A DNA stretch of 64,000 bases from Triatoma infestans (GCA_011037195.1 JAAEAF010002326.1:124001-188000), one strand, 5' to 3'; positions 22,956 to 34,990 are shown, numbered from the stretch's first letter. Notes: generated from the sequence alone by a model not told the origin. A program made the numbers and translations.

Positions 22956-23200
22956 TTTTTTTTTTTTTTTTTATTAATTTAAGGCGTCTCAACATCTGTG
23001 GTCATTTGCGCCCGGAGCCTTCTCGGTGCACTGCCGGCCTCCGGACAGTGTTCTCCCGTTACAGACAACACTGTCCATCACCGGACAGTGAGCTGTAGGG
23101 GCTCCTAGGAAGAGAAAATCTAAGGGTAGCACGGCTGGATTAGAACCCATGATCTCCGCGTTGCTAGTCCAGCGCGCTACCACTGAGCTAATCCCTTCCC
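22956..23200 (-). mobile_element. tRNA-Ala-like SINE, copy 2, with target duplication
   Basis: On the minus strand: head GGGATTAGCTCAGTGGTAGC (A box perfect), anticodon-loop AGC, B box GGTTCTAATCC, body with GTCCGGTGATGGACAG and 'GGAGGCCGGCAGTGCACCGAG', and a poly-A tail (T run 22956-22972 on plus). A 14-bp direct repeat TATCRCAAAAATAA flanks it (22942-22955 and 23201-23214, one difference), showing LINE-type retrotransposition. This is the best copy and defines the family at about 230 bp. Confidence 0.9.
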
Positions 23201-23214
23201 TATCACAAAAATAA

Positions 23215-24430
23215 AAAAATTGCAGGAAGCTCAAACTTTGTATTCCGTTTATATACTACTAATTGCATTACACCCGAACAATTCGGGTAAAATTCATCAA
23301 CTAGATATATCACATGATTAATTGTTTTTTTTGTCCATTTTTGTAGTGATTTTCTGGAAAACTGCCCTAACGATTTTCTTTAAACTTGGTATACCAACTA
23401 CACATATAATGTGCAACAACTTTTAGTTGAAACTTTTCTCCGGAAAAATTCATTTAGGGGCGCTTTTGAGGAGGAGAATGCTGTTACAGTTCCATCTAAA
23501 GTGCTATATCAGTTATCACACAATTCTATCATCTAAATAATATTAATTAGAAGTAAATATATTGTCCAAATTCCGAGTTGGAAGAAAATCGGAAGACCGG
23601 AAGTGCGCTTTACTGAAATTAGTTTTCGGTTTTTTATTATTTTCTCTAAAACGGCTCGAGTGATTTTTTTTTTAAAAACCTAGGCTTATCAACAATACAG
23701 AGAGCTACAACTTTTATTTGAAATATTTCTTCGGAAAGATTCATATAAGGGTACTTTTGGGGGAGGAGTAGGGTTATGGTTTCCTCTAAAGAGCTATTTT
23801 AGTTTAACAATGTGCTGTATAATTCTGTCAACTAAATAATATTAATTAAAATTATATAAGTTGCGGAAATTCCCAGTTTGAAGAATATCGGTGCGGAAGT
23901 GTGACTTTACTAACCAGATTTTTCAGTTTCTTGTAATTTTCTCCATAAAAATGCGGACGGTTGTAAGCAACTGGTGCTATTTCAAATTTATTACAATATC
24001 TAAATAAATATTAATTAAAATTAAATGTTTTGTCGAAATTCCAACTTTGAAGAAAATCGGATGACCGTTTTGAGTTTTTCTGAAAAGTTTTTTTTTTTCC
24101 AGTTTTCTTATATTTTCTCTAAAATGGCTCCAACGATTTTCTTTAAACTAAATATACTTTGAACTAAACATACAGAGAGCTACAACATTTATTTGAAACA
24201 TTTATCTGGGTAGTCATTTAAGTGGGTTTTTCGGGGACGGGTTGGATTATGTTTTCAGCTTAAGTGCTATGTCTGTTTATTATATATTTGATGACTATAT
24301 TGCGAGTTTCAAGAAAATGAGTAAACCGAAGGTGAGCTTTTACTTAACAGTTTATTCAGTTTTCGTGATTTTCTCCATAAAAACACCAACGAATTTCATT
24401 AAACACAAACCACACTTATATGACAGGGTA
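23215..24430 (+). repeat. Tandem array of about four 0.3-kb repeat units
   Basis: The block 'ACGATTTTCTTTAAACTTGG', 'TACAACTTTTATTTGAAAC', 'TTCATTTAGG', 'TTCCTCTAAAG-GCTAT', 'CTAAATAATATTAATTA' and 'GAAAATCGGAAGACCGGAAG' recurs starting near 23365, 23665, 23960 (internally deleted) and 24120. Period is about 300 bp. Single units occur elsewhere in both orientations: 230-600, 5050, 26680, 29880, 34545, 38280, 40000 and 43780. No coding frame is conserved across units. Confidence 0.8.
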
Positions 24431-24811
24431 CAAATTAGAACCGCTTAGGTAGTTGATGTGTGCAATTGTATGAGTTTAAACCTCATCACCACAAACATAC
24501 ACATACTCACACACAGTGCGCACTTAATAGATGACTACATTTTACATACAACATCTGACTCAAGAAAGCCAGAATATTTCCATTAGCTAGCAGTGGAATT
24601 GACTTTATCATTTCCTCTACACAACTAAATTTAAAATTAAGGGTAAAATAATTAAATGCTTTTTTATTTAATTAAAATAGAATTTGGAAAAAATTTAACT
24701 TCCAGAATTGTTGCCATAAGAGAAAGTATTATGGGTGGTTTACAAATATTTTTTATATATTTATATATTTTATAAAATAAATATAATACATATATATATA
24801 TATATATAAAA
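24431..24811. other. AT-rich stretch, TA microsatellite at its end
   Basis: TA run at 24788-24808; nothing else recognised. Confidence 0.45.
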
Positions 24812-25149
24812 GTACCAGCAACCAAAGAGAGTAGAGAAAAGACATCCAAAGAGAGCAGAGAAAAGAGGAACGAACCCAACCACTCTCTCGGACTGGAGTG
24901 GGAAAAACATATACATAGAGCGACGGACATTCCAGAGATAGACAGTTCAACACAGTTGAATATAGTCCAAAATCTCGCCAGTCACTACGCCAGTCCAAAT
25001 TCTCATACCACTCTACCTTAACCATTCTCTACTGTAAAGTCCAGGCAGGCTCTGTCTCTTTATTACTATACTAGTTAACCAGTGTTAACAAAGTCTTCTC
25101 TTATTTCATCAACCAGACCCAAATTCTCTCCTCCTAGCTAATCCATTGT
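24812..25149 (+). mobile_element. LTR family 1, first of a tandem pair
   Basis: Contains ACCAGCAACCAAAGAGAG, CTCTCTCGGACTGGAGTGGG, 'ACATAGAGCGACGGAC', 'TACCTTAACCATTCTCTACTG', GTAAAGTCCAGGCAGGCTC and 'AAATTCTCTCC', nearly the same as the next copy. The expected TGTAAC start has been lost at the TA microsatellite. Its end CCATTGT is separated from the next LTR by only AGATGA. Confidence 0.7.
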
Positions 25150-25155
25150 AGATGA

Positions 25156-25480
25156 TGTAACAGCAACCAAAGATTGTAAATCGAAGAGAGTAGAAGAAGA
25201 GAAAAGAACCCAACCACTCTCTCGGACTGGAGTGGGAGAAACATATATATAGAGCGACGGACAGTCCACAGATAGACAGTTCAACACAGTTCAACATCTC
25301 GCCAGTCACTACGTGTCATTCTCATACGTACATTCTCATACCACTCTACCTTAACCATTCTCTGTTGTAAAGTCCAGCTAGACTGTGTCTCTTTATTAGT
25401 ATACTAGTTAACCAGTGTTAACCAAGGCTTCTCATTTCATCAATCGGGCCTAAATTCTCTCCACCTAATTCGTCTATTAT
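25156..25480 (+). mobile_element. LTR family 1, second of a tandem pair
   Basis: Starts TGTAACAGCAACC and ends CTATTAT. It contains a strong TATA-like box ATATATATAGAGCGACGG near 25241, which is the likely LTR promoter, and the GTAAAGTCCAG segment. Immediately downstream of a near copy in the same orientation; there is no internal retroviral-type sequence between them. Confidence 0.72.
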
Positions 25481-26679
25481 TACAATAATAATATATATAT
25501 AATATTTATATTTTTATATTTTATATTTTTATTTTATATATAGTAATTTATATATTTTATTTATTTATTTATTTATTACTTTCTATAACAATAAGGAATT
25601 AAAATATTCTATTTCCAAAACCAAAGAAACTTTTTTAAAAATACTTTCAATTTTTACAAATTAGATTCCATATTTTGAAAGAAGTATTGCCTCCAAAGTT
25701 GATAGAAATATTTGTTTATATTTTAAGAAATAATTTTTTATAATAGTTTAATAAGTTTTAAAATATATGGTTTATATGCTATGTATATACGTGCATAGTT
25801 GGACAGTGGACAAGGTGGGAGAGTATTCTATTTTTATAATAGTTTAATTTGTTATAGACTGATGAGAGGCGGATATAGAACGATATTTCAATTCCTTTGG
25901 TTAGTAAAAAATAAAAACCTACCAATGTAGTAAGCTCTGTGTGATGTCAGCTGGTATTTCTTACATCTCTTGACAAATGGTTCTCATATTTTAATGACTT
26001 CCCAAGCTCCTAGCAACAGAAGACCATATAAACACTTGGTCTAAAACGATATTCCCGGACGTTAATCTCCCTGCTTGTTCCCCACCCCACTCTTAAATTT
26101 CCTTTTCCTTTACCTTCACACCATACTAAAGTCTTCAAAATCTTAGACATTAACTGTTTTTACTCACACTCGCTCACAACAGAACACACACATAGACAGA
26201 CATGGGTATTATATACATAACAAGACACACCTTAACAAACTAGACATGTCAAAACTTCAGTGAGTTACATAGGGTCCAATAATACTGAAAGTACTATCGA
26301 CTACACAGACTCTTAAAATAAATAAGTCGCACCACTAGTAAATAATATATTATATTTGTCAGCATTCAATTATTTTTAGCACCCCTTTGCGATAACAAAA
26401 ATCTGACAACAATTAAAATGCTTTTCAAAAATGATAAATGCGTAAATTATTAGATTTCAGAACAATTTTTACTTAAATTATTATTAACTAATTAATTATT
26501 AATTATTTTTGTGCATAGTTATTAATAGTTATGTTGGAAAATAGCCCCTTCATACTTTTGCAAAAGATTTTTCAACTGTGTCAGTTCCTGAAGCGAATTA
26601 TTGCAGTTGTTTGATTTCCGGATATAAACGGCAACTGCGACATTTATAAAAAAAAAAAAAAATCTGCTGAGAAAAACAC
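25481..26679. other. AT-rich stretch, no gene seen
   Basis: TATT and ATTT low complexity at 25490-25580; nothing recognised beyond that. Confidence 0.45.
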
Positions 26680-27035
26680 TCATTAGATTTTCACCTACTG
26701 CAGTTTACATAATTATAATTGACAAAAAATTGTCTTCAAATTTGTAATGTTTGCTTAAATGGTTGTTAGTTTTTAATGTTATATTATGGGAGAATATAAA
26801 CATAATGAAACTATATTTCTGAGGATAGCTCCCTCCCTCCCCTCCGGAGTTCCTCTAAAACCAATATTTACTCGGAAAAAAGTTACAAACAAATGTGATA
26901 TGTCTCTGATATACAAGTTTAATGGAAACCAATAATGTCTTTATGGCAAAAGTTGGAGAAAAATGAAAAACTGTTCGCAGTGTAACACTTCCGAGTCAAC
27001 CGATTTCTTTCATACTCCAAAGTTGGCAGCAAATT
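26680..27035 (-). repeat. Dispersed 0.3-kb repeat unit, minus orientation
   Basis: The reverse complement shows the family landmarks (CGGAAG, 'TTTTCTCCAACTTTTGCC', 'CCAATTT-AGGA' and GGGAGGG near the middle). Eroded. Confidence 0.5.
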
Positions 27036-27863
27036 TAATTCTAATTAAAATTATATTAAAATCGAAACTTTCATGGACTAGATTAACGTATCTGTGTATG
27101 GAGAGCCAGAAAGAATGGTATGAATAATTCCTACAATGAACAAATTTTGAAAAATTATATCGGAAGGAATGGGAAGAAAATTGAGTAACATGGAGATTGA
27201 TTAAAAAGTGAAAAAGATAAGGACAACCAATGAAATGGTCAATTGATTTAAAAATGAATTTAATGTCCAATATTCCAGAGGATCAATACCTGGACGAGGC
27301 ATTATGTGGGCCATATTGATAATCATTACTGGAAAATCCTATCATATAACCAAAACTAGTATGATGAATTTAATTTGAATGTGTCCTATTTTTAACTATG
27401 TAATTGGTTAATATTATGTAGACCAAATTACAGTACAATAATCCAATAGAGTATGATACTAATGTTACTGATGATAGATACTAATGATATATTTGTACAA
27501 TACGGGATTTTAAAGATTGAAATATTATTGAAATTTTTGGTTGAGCGCAATATAAAATATAAACATTTAATGGGTTTATTGACTGTTAATCTAAACGATA
27601 ATTAAAGGCCGATTTAGAATACAAGTGAAGTCCGAGATCAGGAACAAGTGAAGCTCTTTGTATCAGCGAATTCTGAATGAATAAACTATAAAGAAAGGAT
27701 AGTTCTTTCTATTTTTATGAAGCTGTTAACACGACATTTATAAATGTTTGAGGCCATAATTTTAGTTTTATAGCAAACCTTAAAATCTGAAAGAGCTTTC
27801 TGAATCAGTAACAATCAGAGGTATAATTTCATGTTTTCTTCCACAAATTTTTAAGTTCCATAC
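27036..27863. other. AT-rich stretch, no gene seen
   Basis: An 86-codon minus-strand ORF (27010-27270) is F/H/N-rich and overlaps repeat sequence; I do not accept it as a gene. Confidence 0.4.
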
Positions 27864-28232
27864 ATAATGGAAGTGAGAAGGAAAGAGAATTATAGAGAAT
27901 AGATTTTAGAGAAATAAACTAGATGATATGCTGAACACTGTATAATGAAAGAACACACAAACTGCAACGACTTAACAATAAAACAGAAGTTAGGTAGCGA
28001 GAGAAATATAAAGAGACGGACTGGTAGAGTGATGACAAGGTAGAAGATAGGTTGCCGACTGGCTTGTAAACTGGTTACGACCAGTTCTGAACTGTCCTGA
28101 ACTGTACTGCTGGTGCTCTATTTATATGAAATAAACTGCCCCTACTAGCCCTAGATGGGGGAGTAACTAAATTTGATTCATTTGATTTTTCTTCAGATCC
28201 TATGAATCTTTAATGATTCGGATCCCATTACA
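27864..28232 (-). mobile_element. Solo LTR, family 1, diverged subtype
   Basis: Minus strand: starts TGTAATGGGATCCGAATC at 28232 and ends CCATTAT at 27864, the same termini as the other family-1 copies. Flanks are ATATG and GTATG, a 4 of 5 match to a target duplication. It contains a 'GTATAAATAGAGC'-like promoter box (minus, near 28120) and an 'ATTATACAGTGTTCAGC' segment shared with the 45.0-kb copy. Confidence 0.6.
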
Positions 28233-28354
28233 CATATATTTGACAACATAAGTAACGCCATCCATTTACAGCATGAAAAGTAATGGTCCCTAAGCATCTT
28301 TGTTTATATTAATAGTGATAAAGAAACTTGTTATGAGAATTTTTGATATTCTCT

Positions 28355-28691
28355 ATAATGGATGTGCTATGTGGAGAGAATTTAGGTCTGGTTGATGAAA
28401 TGAGAAGACTTAGTTACACTGGTTAACTATGTATAATAATAAAGAGTCACAGTCTGCCTGGACTTTACTATAGAGAATGGTTAAGGTAGAGTGGTATGAA
28501 AATGACACGAAGTGACTGGGGAGATGATGAACTATAGTGGACTATATTGAACTGTATTGAACTGTCCTCCCATGGACTGTCCGTCGCTGTATTTATATAG
28601 TTTCTCCCACGCCAGTCCGAGAGAGTGGTTGGGTTCGTATCTCTTCTCTTTACTCTCTTTGGCTGCTGATCTCTCTTTGGTTGCTGTTACA
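28355..28691 (-). mobile_element. Solo LTR, family 1
   Basis: Minus strand: TGTAACAGCAACC at 28691 to CCATTAT at 28355, flanked by TTCTCT on both sides (28349-28354 and 28692-28697). Closely similar to the tandem LTRs at 24.8-25.5 kb but in the opposite orientation, including the TATA-like box and GTAAAGTCCAGGCAG. Confidence 0.75.
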
Positions 28692-28697
28692 TTCTCT

Positions 28698-29879
28698 CTT
28701 TAGAATTTTTCTATATTTGAAGGATTGTAAAACAAGCTCAAGGTTAAGATTTGAGTTGTTATCCTGTAACCCATTAAATTGGTGATTATCCAATCAGTTA
28801 TAATTTAGAAAAAATGTAGAAGAGGTTAAAATACATGAGGTCACATATTTTTTTTGATAAGGAAAGCTATCACAGAGAAATTAATAGCTTGTAATTAAAT
28901 CAGTAGCTATGATCTAGGATAGTGGATATCGCAAACAACGTAGAACCCATAAGTTGTGTCGAGTCACAACATGGTAACCCTCCAATCTCCTAAAATAATG
29001 GTAGAGTAGAAACTTCCCCACTTCAATATCTGACTTTTAGGGGGGTATAGAACTAGTATGAGTCTGTGTCCCTATGTGGAAGATGTTATTAATCCATAGA
29101 AGGGCGTGAAATAATAACGTTGAGGGGGATGATGATCTAGCATGCTGAGGAAAGGAGAAGAAATGTTGGGATACAATACGACAACAACAGTGGCAGCGGC
29201 AGCACATGGGCTGGTATAACAGGCAGAAAGTCTGCAGCCCTATATACAGCCAGACACACACACACACATGTCCAATAATATATATAGACTGGTAGATATG
29301 TGCTGCTGTTATGATGAAGGGTATAAGGGATATGAGTGATGGGAGACTAAAACTTCCTGGCCTTGCACTCAAAGAGATCCGCCTCATAAATACCCGGCTA
29401 ATTTCACACTAAAACATGCTAAATCAAGCGTCAACTTTGACTAGGCCTAGCTTTGTCACACTTCTCCGCTTTTTGACCTCCACCATCAAGGATCGGATTT
29501 TTTGTTCCCCCCCATAAAATATATAAATCTTTATTTTTTTTTGTATTCATTCTGTTTCTATGACAAATCTTTATTGTGTAATATTTCACTAGATTATTAT
29601 TTAAACCTTAAATAAAATCAGAAATTATAATTTAAATGTGTTTGATGGAAAGTTAAAATTAAAATTCCTGAAAAATGTAACTTAAAAAGTTTTCACTATT
29701 ACTCCTATACTCCTAATTAAACCTGATTTAACTAATTATCTTGTACCTCAATGTTTAAATTACAATGAAGTTTTGACAGTTTTTTAATTGATAAAAATGG
29801 TAGACTAAATTAAAATTTTTGCTGAATCTAAATATATTTCTAATAAAAGTAATAGGCATTTACTATTGTAGATGTAGTT
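28698..29879. other. No gene recognised
   Basis: A 116-codon minus-strand ORF (29037-29387) is rich in S, C, H and I, overlaps a short CA repeat and shows no domain; I treat it as chance. A mild GC rise at 29040-29470 may be an unidentified repeat. The remainder is AT-rich. Confidence 0.4.
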
Positions 29880-30120
29880 TCATTATTAAAGGAATAGTGG
29901 AAAAACTGAAAAATTATACGGCAAAGTTGCACTTTTGGTTGATGGAATTTAACTGAAAGTTTAGAGTATCCGTACGATGGCCAATCATTCCCAAACGGAA
30001 TATCAAGTCGGAAACTTCTGTATCTTTTCGTTGTTGAGATACATACATATGTTTACCAAGAGATAAAAATATTTTTTTGTTTTTTGTTCAATTTGACGGA
30101 GCCTCCAAACAACTATTTCT
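29880..30120 (-). repeat. Dispersed repeat unit, minus orientation
   Basis: Shares 'ACGGAATATCAAGTCGGAAACTT' -type sequence with 40190-40230 and the 'TTGAGATACATACATATG' microsatellite border with other copies. Confidence 0.5.
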
Positions 30121-31549
30121 GGTAAAAGCTCAGTTACACAAATTGACATGGTGGTAAAATTTCCCCTTAAAGTATTATAATAAAAAAAACAAATCGATCA
30201 TAGATGCATGAATTTCATTCTGCTTCAAATTGGCATGCTCTAGTCAACTTTATCATTACAACTTCTCCAACACTCTGTATTAATTAATTTTTTCTACCAC
30301 AGTTGAATGATGTGACAATTATTTCACTGACAAAAGTGGTTAAAGTTGATTTTTAATTCGTAGAGATTAATATATTTTAAGATTTGGATGAAAATTTCTA
30401 GATTAGATTAATTAACAAAAAGGTGGCATGAACTGAAATTGCTAAAATATATTAATAATTTAAAAGTAAATTAGAAGATTTTGAATAAAAACAATTGTTA
30501 TGATTTTAAAGAAATTGAAAAATAAATTAAATATCAGAAAACATAATAAAATTTGGTTTAACTCTAACCAAATGTTTACAACTTTTCTGAATGTTACAAT
30601 TTCTTAAATTTACAACAGTTTCTTAGAGGTTTGTCTTTTTTTTTTTGGTATTAGCCTTGACGCCATACAGCCATAGCTCTTAATTGTACATAGCTTGCAA
30701 ACTATTTTATCTTGTTTAAATTACTATAAGGCATTAAATTTTCACTTTTGTAAACGGGTTGCTGTCCCACTTCAGATATAAACACAAACAAAATGAACAC
30801 CAAAAAACATTCGCACCAATAGGAGTAGAGTACTTGATATTCCTCTACTCCTTTTTGTACTTAAACCTAAAATAAAAACATATATACAGACTTAACCTAA
30901 CCTAAACCATTCTCGCCAAAAATACTTTCATGGTAATAATTACATTGATTCAAAACTAATTAGCCTAATCTAATTTATCTTTCATCTTCACCAAACATAC
31001 TTTAGATTCACCCAATACCTTCTCACTCAAAGCTAAGAGGTTAGATGGAGTAGAGTACTCGAAATTCCACTACTCCTTTGACTTATATCTAAATTAAAAC
31101 ACTACAATATTTATATTAAAATAATTTGGAAGACTAAATTTTTAAGCGCACACTATATTTTGACCTCAATTTTACTTAAATATTCCACTGAGGTTTGTCT
31201 TACTAGTTTTTATATCCTAAATTAAAAGTCTGATTGCTGTAGAAAAAAATATAATATTTAATGTGAGAAGAAACCGCGTTTACAACTCTTGTTCATTTGC
31301 CATCCGGAAAATGGGTGTGGAAAAGTCCCACTTTAATTCTAGTGAAATTAATAAATTTTTCTTGATATAATAAATTCCGAAAGGTCTTCAAGCTTGCAAT
31401 AAATAAATACACTTCGTAAAACTTCAAAGAAGGTGAGAAAAATGCGAAAAATAAAAGTGATATGCCGAATTAAAAATAATCAGGTTGTGTCGACAAATTT
31501 GGATTGTAAACATATTTTATTACAGATTTCTTTCGTGGCGCACTAATCC
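30121..31549. other. AT-rich stretch with a duplicated small hairpin
   Basis: Nothing coding recognised. It holds the two GGAGTAGAG hairpins listed separately. Confidence 0.45.
30823..31078. repeat. Pair of GGAGTAGAG...CTACTCC hairpins
   Basis: At 30823-30852 GGAGTAGAG and CTCTACTCC form a perfect 9-bp stem with a 12-base loop. At 31049-31078 the same 30-bp segment recurs with a 7-bp stem. Flanking sequence (CTTA-ATCTAAA-TAAAA after each) is also similar, so a segment of 60 bp or more was duplicated about 225 bp apart. Confidence 0.7.
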
Positions 31550-32280
31550 GGTCCAAGTCACTGCTGCCTGGAAGGTAATGAGCAAGCAGATAAATATAGC
31601 CCGAAGAGGAGCCGATATTTAACAACTCAACACAATACTTTTCTTCTGTTAAAATAGTTATTAGATGCTCTTATGTAAGGTTGGGTTCCTGGCCAATGAG
31701 AGGGCGGATGCCCTGGCGAGGGAGGGTCCGAAGCACACTTTTATAGGCCCTGAACCTTTCTGCGGGTTATCCAGTAGCCTAATTCAAACTTCTATCAAGG
31801 GTTGGATGCAAGTACAGCGCCTGCATTGGTGGGAAAGAACACCACACAGAGACAGGCAGAACTCTTTAGTAAGAGACATTTGCCTAAATTTACCAGGGAT
31901 CTATCGAGTCATAGCCGAAGGGTCATATAAGGATAATAGTGGGTCTACTAACAGGGCATTGTAGGCTGAATCGGCATATGCACTACTTGTTACTTGCGGA
32001 TAACGCGTTATGCCGATTCTGCAAGTCTGAGGAGGAAACCTCGGCACACATACTTTGTGAGATTGCCGGCCTGGCGAAGAAAGGTTTCTTCAACTGCGGG
32101 CAAGTAATCCCGAAGCCAGAGCTTCATGACGGAGCCGCTCTCAGCTTTCCTAGGCCTGGTTAAGAGGGCGAAGCTGAGGAATGTGCTATAATTTTAGGGG
32201 ATTCACAATAGAACTCTAATTGTAGGTCGCAGTGGAATGAGGCTCGCCCTCCCCGTTCGAATCTAATCTAATCTATGTAA
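31550..32280 (+). pseudogene. LINE RNase H end and C-terminal tail, two joined fragments
   Basis: At 31570-31620 a short frame carries 'EGNEQAD', the last RNase H motif. At 31675-31965 a second, different fragment has 'ANERADALAREG' (the same motif region) and 'FIGPEPFCGLSS', and then 'RQNSLVRDICLNLPGIY'. After a frameshift near 31945 comes 'LTGHCRLNRHMHYLLLAD' and a CRFC-x-S-EEE...H-x3-C zinc motif (32010-32065). The 3' end is 'TCTAATCTAATCTATG' at about 32262-32277. It is related to the 38-kb and 55-kb elements but distinct, and both 5' parts are missing. Confidence 0.78.
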
Positions 32281-33660
32281 AGGTTAAAAACCTTCTGCAG
32301 AACCAAGCTGAAGATAAATAGTATTGGAGTTGGTAAGAGAAACAATCGCTAGTAGAAGAGAGGCGGTAGCATATCACCGCATCAAAAATAGCATGATTAC
32401 CTGCAGCGGCACTTTGGTTTCTAAGCAAGTTTTTAATTTACCAAATAATATTAATTATAATCAGATTTCTAAAGATTATATTATAAAATATAATCATGTA
32501 AATATAAATTGAACAGCTATAATTACAAGTCTAAAAGAGATTTATATATATAAATCTGAAATCTGTTTGTTAAGTTTAAACAATTCAAAAACTATGGTTT
32601 GGACAAAAGTTAAAAATTTATTTCGATTACTCAAAAAAAAAAAAAAAAAGCAAAAAATTTTTTTTTACAAAAACTATAAAAGCGCCCTGAAAAACTAGAT
32701 ATCCATTATATCTCCCTAGTCTGATGGGTATCCAGGAGAATGAAACAGATTTGTGAGAATGGTAGATTTTAATACAAAATCCCTAAAGTCAAAGAACTCA
32801 TTCGGTGAACAGACCTAGGGGATTTGGCTTTGGGAACAAAAAATATATAAATAAATAAAAGAGTCCAAATCCTCTCAAAATAAAAAAAGTAAAAAAAAAA
32901 AAAAAAAAAAGAATAGAAGAGAAAAGGTTGCTAATTATAAGAGATGGTCTGGACTTTTATACAGTGAACCGGACCACGGATTTAGAGAAAGATAGAGTGA
33001 GGGTGCAACAGAGCCAGCTGTAGAGAGGATGAGCCCTTTACTTATTCCGCTAATTAACGCGTACTCATCTCAAAGGATAAAAGCAGAATTTCACAGGACC
33101 GTCCAGTCGGCAAAACTGTTATTCTTTTTTTTCCTCCCCCTGGACATTTTACTAAAGAGCAAGAGGTTAAACCCCTTCCGTATTACCATCATAGCTAATT
33201 AAGTCACTGTTACACTACTTACAATAGAGAACATAAAAACTAATTAATGTAAAAAATTAAAAAAGAAAAAAAAAATTAACATACCTACATGTCATTTTAC
33301 AATGAGATTCATCTGTATACTTTTTCTTTATATTTTTAGACAATGCAATAACTAATTCTCTATCCCTTCCCCTTATTATAATAGGCAAAGGAATAGTGGA
33401 ATTAGAAGAACATAATTTAAAATTTTTATAACAAGTGCAAAAAAGAAAAATCACTGTCCTGAAAATAATAATCACACTTAATTGGAAAGTCTAATAGGTA
33501 GTTAATGAGATATCCTGCTCCGAAAAGTTAATCGAATTTTTTCAGACGATTGTAAGTGTTTTTATAATAAATTATTGTTTTAAAGGTTGACCATTTTTTT
33601 AAGGTTATTAAAATAAATGGTTGAATTAAGTGAGTCTTTATGGGCTTTCACTTCCAAATT
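32281..33660. other. AT-rich stretch with poly-A runs
   Basis: Long A runs at 32630-32650 and 32890-32912. A GC-richer patch at 32985-33125 carries nothing I recognise. A 72-codon minus-strand ORF at 33257-33475 has no recognisable domain. Confidence 0.4.
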
Positions 33661-33672
33661 TTAAAACGCGTT

Positions 33673-33901
33673 ATTTATTTTTTTTAATTTAAGGCGCGTC
33701 AACATCTATGGTCTTTCGCGCCCGAGCCTTCACAGTGCACTGCCGGCCTCCGGACAGTGTTCTCTCGTTACAGACAACACTGTCCACCACCGGACAGTGA
33801 GCTGTAGAGGATCCTAGGAAGAAAAAAATCTAAGGGTAGCACAGCGATTCGAACCGGAGTCCTCCGCGTGGGAGTCCAGTACGCTTAACTATTATCTACC
33901 C
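33673..33901 (-). mobile_element. tRNA-Ala-like SINE, copy 3, with target duplication
   Basis: Minus strand: head area 'GTTAAGCGTACTGGACTCCCACGCGGAGGA' with a B box GGTTCGAATC, body with GTCCGGTGGTGGACAG and 'GGAGGCCGGCAGTGCACTG', then an A-rich tail (plus T run 33677-33686). The target repeat TTAAAACGC with TTA is present on both sides (33661 and 33902), with one extra G on the left. The A box is more eroded than in copy 2. Confidence 0.85.
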
Positions 33902-33910
33902 TTAAAACGC

Positions 33911-34544
33911 TTAATTATGATTTAATTGAAAATAAGTTTTACAGAAAACATTTTAAATGTCTTTAGTATCTGCTCTAGCGCCAGAAGTGGAAAATCACAT
34001 GGTAGCTGGATAATATATCCAAGTCTTTATACAATCTAGTCTGACTACTTTTTATTATTTACGTGACCATTTCGGGCATAGTTCGATCCTGAGATTAAAC
34101 CATAAACATTGTTATAACGGTAAGCATTGTATCTATGACGAGTACTTTTATTGGTGGTGAATAACACTTCCGCACTATTTACCAAGTACTTCCACAGTAT
34201 GAGGCGAACGCCTGAACTACTAAACCTGTTGTGACATATTCACACGCTTGCTCCTAATTCTGTTAATACAGTTTTATACAAAACAGCGTATTTCATTTAA
34301 ACTTTAAAAATGTACTCATTAACTACCATAAATACAGAGGCAATGGGAAGCATAAGTACCTACTCAGGCTGATAGTTAGTACAAGTGGGATTACATTATT
34401 CTCCAGTAGACAGCGCCAACAACATTAAACCAATACAACCAGTATTAATGCTTCAAATCCCGCAAATTTCTTCTGAATAAAGTTACAAATAAAAAAATGA
34501 AACGCCGTTAGCATCATGATTAAGGAAATCGCTTTGGTCTTTTT
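33911..34544. other. AT-rich stretch, no gene seen
   Basis: Nothing recognised. Confidence 0.4.
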
Positions 34545-34990
34545 TTGAGAAAATTCCAACCAATTCAAAAATGTATTCTGTATTTTAGCACTTCCGGTTG
34601 TCCGATTTTCTTCAAATTTGGAATCCTATCAATTTTTTTTTTTTTTAATGTATTTATGTGGTATTGTTATTTAGGTAGTAAAACAATATATTGTACGAGT
34701 AAAGATGATCGTTTTAGAGAAAATCGCGAAAATTTTTGAAAAAGAAACATTTTATTGTACTTCCGGTTAATGGATTTTGAACAAAACGTCAGATCAGGTA
34801 CGGTGAAGGTAATACGTAAAAAAAGAATGACCAAGTTTGAGGTGCCTGCGATTTTTCGTTTTTCAGATATTTTGTTCACATATACACCCTCACATATGCA
34901 TGTATATATATATATATACACGATTGCTATATAGCTTTTTTTTTTGTTTTTTTTGAGGTCTTAGGAGAACTCAAAATATGTATTTTAATA
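34545..34990 (-). repeat. Dispersed repeat with TA/CATG microsatellite, minus orientation
   Basis: Two units of the 0.3-kb family (landmarks ACTTCCGGTT at 34590 and 34759) followed by a TATG/TA microsatellite (34893-34920) and the fixed block 'GAACTCAAAATATGTATTTT' seen in other copies as its complement. Ends just left of the large inverted repeat. Confidence 0.6.

Noticed and set aside
29037..29387. 116-codon minus-strand ORF as a gene
   Set aside because: Composition is S/C/H/I-rich over low-complexity DNA, no domain, no splice or promoter context; consistent with chance in a GC-richer patch.
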